Source: an uncultured Prevotella sp. (GTDB lineage: Bacteria > Bacteroidota > Bacteroidia > Bacteroidales > Bacteroidaceae). From it: a stretch of 32,014 nt of DNA. Position 1 is the first letter of the stretch, and each line of letters begins with the position of its first letter. The notes below the pieces were generated by a model that was given only the letters and a program-made list of their open reading frames with translations, searched no databases and was not told the origin of the DNA. Below, in pieces: positions 7,158 to 14,641 of this stretch. Made by a program: the position numbers and the translations under genes. The DNA lies in the NCBI GenBank assembly GCA_900554695.1, contig USHV01000034.1, positions 1 to 32,014 of the forward strand. Reading direction: 5' to 3'.

Positions 7158-7617
7158 AACTTACGTTCGCTATCATAATAACAAATGGTATGCCAAACGC
7201 CGGACGGGCAGCGGAGGCTGACAGACGGTGTGACAAAATGGCACTATGTGGAGCGCCGGATGGCGCATTGGCGCGGGCGTTATATATTATGGTATATGCG
7301 CGACCGGTGTTCCATCCGTTTACGTTTGCTGTCTCGCGCGGCTTTTGCCATGAATAACCGCTGCCGGCCGTTGCGGCTCCGGCTTTCCGGAAGCGGTCAT
7401 GGAATGGTGAAAAACGGATGTGAACAAGGTATAAACAGGTTATAATGTTAAAGTAGGTTAAACGTGTTTAGAAATCGACACCTTATGTGTCTGTATATTG
7501 TAAGCCGGAAGAAAAAAGGCCCTTCGGGGACGATGACTTCTTGACGGCACTCCCGACATCATAAGATGATGGGAAGGAGAGAAAAGAACAAAAACGAAGA
7601 AACATAACCGGAAAATA
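7158..7617 (+). other. Intergenic region between dnaK and the sigma operon; no convincing gene
   Basis: About 460 bp. A small open frame (7185-7445, 86 codons, ATG 21 nt after the predicted start of transcription) is Arg/Cys-rich without recognisable domain and is not called. Near 7427-7470 stand GGTATAAAC, GGTTATAA and GGTTAAAC followed by GTTTA, giving the dyad TAAAC-GT-GTTTA at 7459-7470; this is a possible operator for the sigma operon. The T-poor hairpin-like GC segment at 7360-7390 has no terminator tail. Confidence 0.4.
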
Positions 7618-8112
7618 GTGGAACAGACCGAGTTTGAAAATATTGTCGCAGACATAAGGACCAAAGCGCTTGGCATGGCCCGCAAATACGGGCTTTCGGC
7701 CGACGAGGCCGAGGACGTGGCGCAGGACACCATACTCAAGCTTTGGGGCATGCGCGACGAGCTCGATCGCTACCGTTCGGTTGAATCTCTGGCAATGTGC
7801 ATAGCCGCCCATCTGAGCGTGAACACTCTGAGACAACGCCACACGATACCGATAGACGGACAGCCGCTGATAGTCGACACCTCGCCCGGTCCCGACGCAA
7901 GGCTCGAGGTGATGGAGAACGAGGAATGGCTGAGGCGCAAACTTGACAGACTGCCGTCGTCTGAATATCAGGTGCTGCATCTGCGACAGGTGGAACGGAA
8001 GACAAACAGAGAGATAGCCGCCATACTTGGAATTGAAGTCACATCGGTGGCGACGCTTCTCTCAAGGGCACGACAAAAACTGATGGAAGATATAAGAAAA
8101 CGAAAAAAATAA
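7618..8112 (+). CDS. ECF-family RNA polymerase sigma factor
   Basis: 164 residues with only the two domains of ECF sigma factors. Region 2 includes AEDVAQDTILKLW (about 31-43) for core binding and -10 recognition; region 4 (about 108-160) has LPSSEYQVLHLRQVERKTNREIAAILG followed by VTSVATLLSRARQKLMEDI, the -35-binding HTH. The start is GTG at 7618: the frame is open back to a TGA at 7567 without any ATG, and the first internal ATG (codon 20) would cut into region 2. The putative anti-sigma factor follows after 13 bases. The regulon and signal are unknown; ECF factors with a membrane anti-sigma partner usually answer envelope conditions. Confidence 0.93.
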   Translation: MEQTEFENIVADIRTKALGMARKYGLSADEAEDVAQDTILKLWGMRDELDRYRSVESLAMCIAAHLSVNTLRQRHTIPIDGQPLIVDTSPGPDARLEVMENEEWLRRKLDRLPSSEYQVLHLRQVERKTNREIAAILGIEVTSVATLLSRARQKLMEDIRKRKK

Positions 8113-8125
8113 ACGGACTACTCTT

Positions 8126-8812
8126 ATGAAAAATGAATTTGAAGACATAAAACAGCTCACCCGCCGCTTCATGGATGGTCAGACCACCATTGAGGAGGAA
8201 GACAGGCTGGCCGCTTACTACCGCACTCACGACGTGCCGGAGGAGTGGCGTGAGTATAAGGAGATGTTCGCATATTTCGATGCAGGTATGCCGCTCGGCG
8301 ACGACAAGCCTGCCGCAAGGCCCATGAGGCGACCCCTGCGTGTATGGCTCGGAGCTGCTGCTGCCGCTGCCGTGGTGGTGATGGCCGTGATGTTGTGGCC
8401 GCGCAACGAGATGACCGCACCTGAGATCATGCCGCAGACGGCCATGACCGCGCCCGTGGCTGATGCCGATACCACCGGAACCGCCGAGGCCGACACTACC
8501 ATATTGCGCATTGAACAGCCCGCGCCTAAACCCGTACGCCGCCGCATAGACCGCTATCGCTACAAGCCCGCGCCTCCAAAGACCTATCTGGCAAAGGTTA
8601 ACAACATAGAGTGCAGCGTGCCGGCCGACTCAATTGCCGCCGCCGACAAGATTCTTGCAGAAAAGATGCGCGACATAGAGGCAGTGAGCGAAGCGCTGCT
8701 CCGCGACATAGGAACACTCACCGAGGTGAAGGTTCTCGAGATGGCGGGCGTGGACTATGACGCCGAAGAGGAGAGCGGCGAGGCTACGTCAGACAACGAA
8801 GTGTTGTATTGA
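8126..8812 (+). CDS. Single-pass membrane protein, putative anti-sigma factor
   Basis: 228 residues. Cytoplasmic acidic helical part (1-65, ...TRRFMDGQTTIEEEDRLAAYY..., resembling the N-terminal part of Bacteroidales anti-sigma-like proteins next to ECF genes), basic PMRRPLRVW, one membrane segment (about 72-91, Ala/Val-rich), then a periplasmic part rich in Thr/Ala/Pro with PAPKPVRRR and a C-terminal helical stretch. No ZAS-type HxxxCxxC zinc site is seen. Topology and the 13-bp gap to the sigma gene argue that it holds the sigma factor at the membrane. The identification rests on context and topology, not on a recognised domain. Confidence 0.7.
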   Translation: MKNEFEDIKQLTRRFMDGQTTIEEEDRLAAYYRTHDVPEEWREYKEMFAYFDAGMPLGDDKPAARPMRRPLRVWLGAAAAAAVVVMAVMLWPRNEMTAPEIMPQTAMTAPVADADTTGTAEADTTILRIEQPAPKPVRRRIDRYRYKPAPPKTYLAKVNNIECSVPADSIAAADKILAEKMRDIEAVSEALLRDIGTLTEVKVLEMAGVDYDAEEESGEATSDNEVLY

Positions 8813-8866
8813 ACGTTGTGTATAAGAATATATTGACAATCGATAATAATAAAAAATCACAAGACT

Positions 8867-9817
8867 ATGAGTACCACATACAGACTGTTTATTACTATGG
8901 CAATGATGGCCGCCGCTTTTTCGGCATCCGCCCAGGAGCGCATAGACAAGGCCATCGACGATTTTCTGAACGGCAACAAAAACTCTGTTCACATCATCTC
9001 GCAAACCAAAGAGGAGGAGCTTGTGGCTGATGTCAACAAGAAGGCATTGTATAGCTCTACGGACTTCATGATCGAACGCTCCGACAGAGACAAGCTGGAG
9101 AAGCTGCGCGACGCATTCATCACCGAGAGTGCCAATGCTTACAAGGTGATGATTAAGAATGCCAACAGCGGCAACGATACCGAAATGGCAGTGGGTTATG
9201 GCGCAAAACTGGATAAGACCGTAACTTTCGGAACCCACTCAGACCGCAACTACATAGTGCTGAACGTCAGACGCATGAAGAATCTGACAGACACCAACTG
9301 GCGCTGGTCGTACGGCTTGGTGTGGTATGACAGCAAGGAGAAGTCGGCGAAGTCTAAGGAAAAGTACATCAAAGGTTCCATCACGGTGGTTTACAGTCTT
9401 GATCCGGCATCCAACAATACGCAAGACAATACGACAATACATCGCACCACGATATTGCCCGACGGAACAGTCGTGACATACAATGATACTGACAAGACTA
9501 AGACCGTGGTATATAAGAACGGCAACGTGATAAAAGAAGGAGATTCTGAATACAGCCATGTGAACAGTTCTTCAGAATTCCTCGTTGTCTTCGGCAACCT
9601 CCGCTCGGTCTATCTCAACGCTTATAAGGAGCAGACGGGGCTCGCCATAAAATCTACTGTCGCTAATCGTCTGCTCGATCTGTGCAAGAACAAGGGCGAA
9701 TTTTTGTCCAAAGACGAGAAGAATCTTTGCAGCAACACCCTTATGGACATGTCGAGAGATGCTAATGATGAGTATGTCATGGGTATTCTGAAAATGGCAG
9801 CAGACGCGCTGAAATAA
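8867..9817 (+). CDS. Secreted/periplasmic protein of unknown function, third gene of the sigma operon
   Basis: 316 residues. Signal peptide MSTTYRLFITMAMMAAAFSA-SA with cleavage likely before QERIDK. The mature part begins with ERIDKAIDDFLNGNKNSVHI, similar in style to short Bacteroidales exported proteins encoded next to ECF sigma/anti-sigma genes, then mixed alpha/beta sequence with no motif I recognise. No membrane segment beyond the signal, no lipobox. It begins 54 bases after the anti-sigma stop and is followed by a terminator, so it ends the operon. It could be a sensor input or a target of the sigma factor; nothing in the sequence decides this. Confidence 0.75.
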   Translation: MSTTYRLFITMAMMAAAFSASAQERIDKAIDDFLNGNKNSVHIISQTKEEELVADVNKKALYSSTDFMIERSDRDKLEKLRDAFITESANAYKVMIKNANSGNDTEMAVGYGAKLDKTVTFGTHSDRNYIVLNVRRMKNLTDTNWRWSYGLVWYDSKEKSAKSKEKYIKGSITVVYSLDPASNNTQDNTTIHRTTILPDGTVVTYNDTDKTKTVVYKNGNVIKEGDSEYSHVNSSSEFLVVFGNLRSVYLNAYKEQTGLAIKSTVANRLLDLCKNKGEFLSKDEKNLCSNTLMDMSRDANDEYVMGILKMAADALK

Positions 9818-9851
9818 TCAGTATTTTCATAAAAATGTTTCTTCATCCGTA

Positions 9852-9886
9852 GAAAGGGGCGGCCGTGAGGCGTGCCCCTTTCTTGT
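9852..9886 (+). terminator. Rho-independent terminator of the sigma operon
   Basis: GAAAGGGGC (9852-9860) pairs with GCCCCTTTC (9874-9882) around a 13-nt loop and is followed by TTGTTT. It begins 34 bases after the stop of the third gene. Confidence 0.85.
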
Positions 9887-10056
9887 TTCTGGGCGGGAAA
9901 ACAGGCTCGCAGTGTAAGTGGTCGGTGGGGATAAAAGAGATTATCCGTTCGTCGTGTGAAAATCAATATTAGAGTCGCTGACGGGCTTCTGGCTGCCCGG
10001 TAGAGATCCGGTGGCGGTTGGCTTTGTTGTGATATGGCATATTCACTGCCGTATAT

Positions 10057-10250
10057 GGGCTGTTTCCTTCTGTTGAAAGGGAATGACGTGCATGACAGTC
10101 AAATCAAATTCCTTTCCTATCCTTGTCGTTTCCTTATGACGAAATGAAGCGGTATGGGTTATTTTCAAATTAATTATTTTTCCTCCCCGTGTCGCTTTCT
10201 TATATAGGAATGAAACGGTCTGTGCCACTTTCAGATTGTAAGCGGTTTTT
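10057..10250. repeat. Three degenerate tandem copies of a 66-bp unit
   Basis: Units begin near 10060, 10126 and 10191. Shared pattern: GTTTCCTTATG, then GAAATGAAGCGGT, then a TTTCAAATTAATT segment and a pyrimidine run TTTTTCCT. Copies 2 and 3 agree best; copy 1 has drifted. Read on the minus strand the unit gives a repeating 22-residue pattern (ASFRHKETTRIGK...), a by-product of the 66-bp (divisible by three) period. Confidence 0.6.
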
Positions 10251-10294
10251 GATTTTTCGGTCCTAGTTTTCCACTATACCCCGAAAAATAAGCG

Positions 10295-10332
10295 CGTATT
10301 TGCAATCAGACTTTCCTTCGGGCGCAAATACG
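10295..10332. repeat. Inverted repeat, 9-bp arms
   Basis: CGTATTTGC (10295-10303) and GCAAATACG (10324-10332) are exact reverse complements separated by 20 bases. There is no T-tract on either side, so it is not an evident terminator. Confidence 0.55.
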
Positions 10333-10401
10333 TGAAATATGAGAGGTTTTTATAATATATTGAATATCAATAACTTGCGTTTTAGATGTGTTTTATTGCA
10401 T

Positions 10402-10520
10402 TGCAAAAAGCACCATTTCGTCATGCGAAAAGGCCTATTTCGGGGGCTGAAAAGCACCATATCGCACCCTGAAATGGGCTTTCTCGTACTGCGAAACGGG
10501 CAATATCAGAACGTGAAGTG
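10402..10520. repeat. Array of a degenerate 22-bp repeat (array 1 of 3)
   Basis: Units start near 10402, 10424, 10448, 10470, 10490 and 10514 (spacing 22, 24, 22, 20, 24). Typical unit: TGCGAAAAGGCCTATTTCG plus about three variable bases. The same unit builds arrays near 20.6 and 26.6 kb. Confidence 0.65.
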
Positions 10521-10730
10521 AACCTTTCCGGACTATGTTATGGGGTATATCAAAAGGCAGTAATGGCTGAAATGCCATATATTATAGGCGATTTAACATT
10601 CATTCACACCTCTTTTGCGAAAATATTTTGTCAAAATAAAATCAAGAAAAATTGTAATCGTGTCACCTGAGTTTTCATTGAAGAGTCCGGAATACGGTTG
10701 CCATAGATTCCAGCCAATTGCATGTCGCGG

Positions 10731-10763
10731 CGCTTATGCACATTGTCGTCATGTGCATAAGCG
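10731..10763. repeat. Perfect 12-bp hairpin/inverted repeat
   Basis: CGCTTATGCACA (10731-10742) and TGTGCATAAGCG (10752-10763) are exact reverse complements around a 9-nt loop. It lies about 95 bases beyond the 3' end of the PrsW gene, but the minus strand after it has no T-run; on the plus strand a short TTTTT follows about 18 bases on. It may act as an RNA end-stabilising hairpin or protein site. Confidence 0.6.
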
Positions 10764-10857
10764 TGAGTTATATAATGCGGTTTTTACGAGACAGACCTTA
10801 TGACCGTAAAGATGGCGTGCTTCATCCCGGCTGTCTTCCATCTGTTTTTTTATTATA

Positions 10858-12021
10858 CTATCTTCTTCTGCTTACCTCAGCCAGTCCCATGTTTATAAGA
10901 ATCATCACCACTATCCACACCAGAACGATGAGGGCGATGTATCCTCCGAAGGGGAATATGTTGTTTATCCATACTGACAGAGGCGAATCCCACAGGCAAT
11001 GCAGCACTACCGGTATGGCGAAAAGCTTCAGAAACTTGGAGTTCGAGAATATCGACGTGTCGAAAACACCTGTCGATTTGGCTGTTATCACGAACGCCGC
11101 GCCCGATATGGCAGCCCATGCCACATGACCGCCCGGAGCCAGTACGGCACGCAGAAGTATGGTGTTGTTTATGGCATCCATCAGTTCGTGTCCGTCGATG
11201 TTCTGTCCGTATGCCGCCGCGAAGCCCGTCATCTGCTGCAGTCGGATGAAAGGCTGGAGCGCATATCCTGCCGACTCGAATGCCGCGAAGCCCGCTCCAA
11301 CGGACGCACCTATGAGAAGTCCGGTGAGGATGGAGCGTTTTCCGAGCTTCCTCAGTATGGCGAATACTATCACCGCCTTGCCTACCTCCTCGATAAGACC
11401 TACCATGAATGCGCCGAAAAAGTTCATCTCGTTCACCGAATAGAACGAGAACAGCAACAGGGTGGCCACCAGCGAGGCGCATCCTCCTATGAAAAATGTC
11501 TTCAGTACGGTGTACATGCTGACATCGCGCCATACGTTCGCCTCCATGAACAGGATCATGGTGGACAGCGGTACGGCGAAAGAGCCTATCACGATCATTC
11601 CCGGAAAGGTGTTGGGGTTGCCGAACACATTCACGCATATCCACAGGAGCACGAACGTGATGACGAACATCAGCAGCACACGGCTGTACAGCCAGGGGTG
11701 GGGCCAGTCCTTGGATATGCTGTCGGCGTCGGGTGTGGTGGTCTTGGTGCCGCAGATGAAGATTTCTTCTGCCTCCTCAGTGGTGTGCGGTTTGAACACG
11801 TCTGAGAAAAGCACTTTCCAGTTTAGCTCGGCCGGTCTGTCGTTTCCCACATAGTCGTTTATCGAGTCTATCCAGGAGCTGCCGTTCCCTCTGTTTGTCT
11901 TTCTCTGCGAATTGTTGTTGGTGTGATTGTTGCTTGTGTATGTGCTTAATGGTCTTCCACAATGTCCACAGAATTTGTCTCCATCGTTGTTCGGATGACC
12001 GCAATAGTTACAATATATCAT
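10858..12021 (-). CDS. PrsW-family glutamic intramembrane protease with N-terminal zinc ribbon
   Basis: 387 residues. Zinc ribbon at the N-terminus (C4, C7, C18, C21 in CNYCGH...CGHCGRPL), a Ser/Asn-rich linker (28-60), then about eight membrane segments from residue 112. PrsW signature residues are present: EE at 211-212 in LIEEVGK, FAAFES with E249, H299 in GGHVAWAA and H341 in VVLHCLWD. In Bacillus subtilis PrsW makes the first cut in the anti-sigma factor RsiW. Here the gene lies convergent to, and about 1 kb from, an ECF sigma/anti-sigma operon, so that anti-sigma factor is a candidate substrate; this is inference. Upstream, CAAAATTA at 12142-12149 (TAATTTTG on the minus strand) could be its -7 box. 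Confidence 0.9.
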   Translation of the reverse strand: MIYCNYCGHPNNDGDKFCGHCGRPLSTYTSNNHTNNNSQRKTNRGNGSSWIDSINDYVGNDRPAELNWKVLFSDVFKPHTTEEAEEIFICGTKTTTPDADSISKDWPHPWLYSRVLLMFVITFVLLWICVNVFGNPNTFPGMIVIGSFAVPLSTMILFMEANVWRDVSMYTVLKTFFIGGCASLVATLLLFSFYSVNEMNFFGAFMVGLIEEVGKAVIVFAILRKLGKRSILTGLLIGASVGAGFAAFESAGYALQPFIRLQQMTGFAAAYGQNIDGHELMDAINNTILLRAVLAPGGHVAWAAISGAAFVITAKSTGVFDTSIFSNSKFLKLFAIPVVLHCLWDSPLSVWINNIFPFGGYIALIVLVWIVVMILINMGLAEVSRRR

Positions 12022-12262
12022 AGTCGAATGTGTTTGTTATGGGGAAAGATTTCTTTGTAAGCGATTTCGCTGTTCGTCTGTTTCTTTTCCATTGTTGTAA
12101 ACCGGCTATTTGTGAATGATGATAGCGATGAAATTGCCAAACAAAATTACTGCTTTTTTCAATATGACAGATGAGTCCGGTGGAAATTTTTTGTGTCTGG
12201 CGGTGTATAACAGGCTGTTTTGCCGGTATGTGTATGGCAATGACGGAAGATGAAACGGACGG

Positions 12263-12611
12263 GATAAGCAGCGTCTCTGCATAAAAAATAAATAAAAACA
12301 TTTCATTTATTTATTTTGTTCTGCCCTCGATTTGCATTATCTTTAAATAAGATAAGCTGCATCTCGGCATAAAAAATAAATAAATGAAATGTTTTTATTT
12401 ATTTTGTTCTGCTCTCGATTTGCATTATCTTTAAATAAAATAAGCTGCATCTCTGCATAAAAAATAAATAAAACTATTTCTTTTATTTATTTTGTTCTGC
12501 CCTCGATTTGCATTATCTTTAAATAAGATAAGCTGCATCTCGGCATAAAAAATAAATAAAAACATTTCATTTATTTATTTTGTTCTGCTCTCGATTTGCA
12601 TTATCTTTGCA
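12263..12611. repeat. Four tandem 88-bp repeats, each with a hairpin and a promoter-like sequence
   Basis: The anchor GCATAAAAAATAAATAAA starts at 12279, 12367, 12455 and 12543, exactly 88 bp apart. A partial unit end (GATAAGCAGCGTCTCT) precedes copy 1. Each unit contains an AT-rich inverted repeat (AAATAAATAAA ... TTTATTTATTTT), then TTTG-TTCTG(C/T)CCTCGATTTGCAT-TATCTTTA/G, then AATAAGATAAGCTGCATCTC. In copies 1-3 the -7-like box is TATCTTTA; in copy 4 it is TATCTTTG. The hairpin loop reads AACATTTCA in copies 1 and 4, the reverse complement (TGAAATGTT) in copy 2, and AACTATTTCT in copy 3. Confidence 0.95.
12579..12609 (+). promoter_or_regulatory. Promoter in the last 88-bp repeat copy
   Basis: TTTG (12579-12582), a 19-bp spacer and TATCTTTG (12602-12609) match the Bacteroidetes promoter exactly. 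The ATG of the next gene (12615) is only five bases after the -7 box, so transcription would begin at or next to the start codon: a leaderless or nearly leaderless mRNA. Confidence 0.75.
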
Positions 12612-12614
12612 TAC

Positions 12615-13214
12615 ATGAATGACATGACAGACAAAAGCGTGAAATGGAGTGAGAATGTGATCGTTGCCGATGCCAACCACATCGACCGCGTGGCTTTCAA
12701 TCTCATAGTCAATTTCGAACGCATGATAGGACGCCGCATACCTAAGGCCGACATGGCGCGGTGGATAGACTGCATTGCTCTCGACGGCGGACTGCGCGAG
12801 GGAGACAACGATGTGCAGGTGGTGCTCATACACGACAAGAACCGCAGTGTGCTCGAGAATTTCGCACCGGGCAATCTTACCGACGAGCTCAACGGCAAGG
12901 CGTTTAAGGATAACCTGGGCGAGTTCACCATCTCGGCGTGTCCGGTGGAGGACATCGTCAGCCGCGACGACTTCTTCGTTGATGTGGTCGAGGCAGCTTG
13001 CGCAGGCAAGGAGACTAAACGCATTATGGTTGTGCCGGATGAGGACAGGCCCGGATTGTACGATTGTCTGTGCCATGCCATGCGCCATGTTGATGACGAC
13101 AAGCGTGTCACCATGTTTGCAATGCAGCCGATGGCGGGCGGAAATTTCCGCCAGGAGATACTCGGCTATTCGCTCATGAGCGCGCTGGGAATAAGTTCTG
13201 ACGAACTGAAATGA
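12615..13214 (+). CDS. Conserved Bacteroidales protein of unknown function (possibly DUF6621)
   Basis: 199 residues, soluble, no signal peptide or membrane segment. Begins MNDMTDKSVKWSENVIVADA and contains VNFERMIGRRIPKADMARW, CIALDGGLR, a VQVVLIHDK strand, LNGKAFKDNLGEF and KRIMVVPDEDRPG. It looks like a compact alpha/beta protein. From memory it resembles a Bacteroidales family often found near the downstream saccharopine-dehydrogenase-like gene (DUF6621), but I am not certain of the number. An in-frame ATG three codons later (12624) is an alternative start and would leave a short leader after the promoter at 12579-12609. Function unknown. Confidence 0.8.
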   Translation: MNDMTDKSVKWSENVIVADANHIDRVAFNLIVNFERMIGRRIPKADMARWIDCIALDGGLREGDNDVQVVLIHDKNRSVLENFAPGNLTDELNGKAFKDNLGEFTISACPVEDIVSRDDFFVDVVEAACAGKETKRIMVVPDEDRPGLYDCLCHAMRHVDDDKRVTMFAMQPMAGGNFRQEILGYSLMSALGISSDELK

Positions 13215-13318
13215 CGTGTCTGCGGCCTGTGTCGTGTTCCTTGCGATCGCTCGTGGCCGCGCGACATTCACATACATTATTTATAATATACTTGAAAACA
13301 ACTAATATCTGAGAAAAT

Positions 13319-14512
13319 ATGGGAAAAGTGTTAATGATTGGCGCGGGAGGCGTTGCCACCGTCGCTGCGTTCAAGATAGCGCAGAACGCCGATGTGTTTA
13401 CTGATTTCATGATTGCGAGCCGCACAAAGTCGAAGTGCGACAAGATTGTCGAGGCAATAGGCAATCCTAACATCAAGACGGCTCAGGTGGACGCCGACGA
13501 CGTTGAACAACTCAAGGCGCTCATGAATGATTATAAGCCTGAGCTGGTGGTAAACCTTGCGCTGCCTTATCAGGACCTCACCATCATGGAGGCTTGTCTT
13601 GCATGCGGATGCAGCTATCTGGACACCGCGAACTACGAACCGAAGGATGAGGCTCACTTCGAATACTCATGGCAGTGGGCTTACAAGAAACGTTTCGAGG
13701 ATGCCGGACTGACTGCCATCCTGGGATGTGGATTCGATCCGGGCGTGACAAGCATCTTCACGGCTTATGCCGCAAAGCATTATTTCGACGAGATACAGTA
13801 TCTTGACATCGTTGACTGCAATGCAGGCGACCATCACAAGGCTTTCGCCACAAACTTCAACCCTGAGATCAACATACGCGAGATAACCCAGAAGGGTCTT
13901 TACTGGGAGAACGGCAAGTGGGTGGAGACCGAACCGCTCGAGATACACAAGCCGCTCACATATCCGGAAATAGGACCGAAGGAGAGCTATCTGCTGCATC
14001 ATGAGGAGATAGAAAGCCTCGTTAAGAACTATCCTACAATACGTCGCGCACGCTTCTGGATGACTTTCGGACAGGAGTATCTCACTCACCTGCGTGTCAT
14101 TCAGGACATCGGCATGGCGAGCATCGTGCCGATAGACTACGAGGGCAAGAAGATTGTCCCGCTACAGTTCCTCAAGGCTGTGCTGCCTAATCCGCAGGAC
14201 CTCGGTAAGAACTATGAGGGTCAGACAAGCATAGGATGCCGCATCCGCGGACTGAAAGACGGCAAGGAACTCACTTACTACGTTTATAACAACTGCTCAC
14301 ATAAGGCTGCTTACGAGGAGACAGGTATGCAGGGCGTAAGCTATACGACCGGTGTTCCGGCCATGATAGGTGCCATGATGTTCTTCAAAGGCCTGTGGCG
14401 CCGTCCCGGTGTGTGGAATGTAGAGGAGTTCGATCCGGATCCTTTCATGGAGCAGCTCAACAAACAGGGACTGCCTTGGCACGAGATCTTCAACGGAGAT
14501 CTTGAGCTTTGA
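13319..14512 (+). CDS. Saccharopine dehydrogenase-like, probably carboxynorspermidine/carboxyspermidine synthase
   Basis: 397 residues. N-terminal Rossmann fold with GAGGVATVAAFKIAQ (8-22); middle part with LPYQDLTIMEACLACGCSYLDTANYEP and GCGFDPGVTSIFTAYAAK; C-terminal domain with DCNAGDHHKAFATNFNPEINIRE. This layout fits the carboxynorspermidine synthase (EC 1.5.1.43) branch of the saccharopine dehydrogenase family, which joins aspartate semialdehyde to a diamine with NAD(P)H. In Bacteroidetes this enzyme, followed by the NspC decarboxylase, makes spermidine. NspC is not in the window. A lysine-pathway saccharopine reductase is the less likely alternative. It lies 104 bases after the 199-aa gene, probably in its own or a shared transcript. 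Confidence 0.85.
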   Translation: MGKVLMIGAGGVATVAAFKIAQNADVFTDFMIASRTKSKCDKIVEAIGNPNIKTAQVDADDVEQLKALMNDYKPELVVNLALPYQDLTIMEACLACGCSYLDTANYEPKDEAHFEYSWQWAYKKRFEDAGLTAILGCGFDPGVTSIFTAYAAKHYFDEIQYLDIVDCNAGDHHKAFATNFNPEINIREITQKGLYWENGKWVETEPLEIHKPLTYPEIGPKESYLLHHEEIESLVKNYPTIRRARFWMTFGQEYLTHLRVIQDIGMASIVPIDYEGKKIVPLQFLKAVLPNPQDLGKNYEGQTSIGCRIRGLKDGKELTYYVYNNCSHKAAYEETGMQGVSYTTGVPAMIGAMMFFKGLWRRPGVWNVEEFDPDPFMEQLNKQGLPWHEIFNGDLEL

Positions 14513-14552
14513 TCACAGACAAACAGCATTTCTTATTGCTTGAGACATAACG

Positions 14553-14608
14553 CGCCTGTCGTGAACAGCCCTTGCAGATTATTGACTCGGGCTGTGTCAT
14601 GACAGGCG
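14553..14608 (+). promoter_or_regulatory. Long hairpin in the recA leader/intergenic region
   Basis: CGCCTGTC (14553-14560) pairs with GACAGGCG (14601-14608), followed inward by TGA/TCA and AGCCC/GGGCT (14567-14571 with 14589-14593), closing a 17-nt loop. No T-tract follows (GTGACATTCATT), so simple termination after the upstream gene is not well supported. It ends 33 bases before the recA ATG and could be an operator, attenuator or RNA-stabilising element. Confidence 0.5.
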
Positions 14609-14641
14609 TGACATTCATTAATAATTGAAAACAAAACCGAA

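Larger units (their letters stand above)
9887..10857. other. Repeat-rich intergenic region, no convincing gene
   Basis: Nearly 1 kb between the sigma operon and the PrsW gene. It holds a degenerate 66-bp tandem repeat (10057-10250), a 9-bp inverted repeat (10295-10332), a 22-bp repeat array (10402-10520) and a 12-bp perfect hairpin (10731-10763). Small open frames here (for example 10043-10228 minus and 10339-10521 plus) simply translate the repeats. No tRNA or known RNA family was recognised. Confidence 0.6.

Noticed and set aside
7185..7445. 86-codon frame after the promoter at 7126-7157
   Set aside because: Composition (many Arg, Cys, Met) and lack of any domain do not support it as a gene; kept only as a question in the findings.
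10043..10228. Small minus-strand ORF with a repeating 22-residue pattern
   Set aside because: The pattern comes from the 66-bp DNA repeat; drift between copies does not favour silent changes.
10339..10521. Small plus-strand ORF in array 1
   Set aside because: It is a translation of the 22-bp repeats; no promoter or start context.
12567..13277. Minus-strand open frame of 236 codons
   Set aside because: Antisense to the 199-aa gene, which has the promoter and the better protein sequence.
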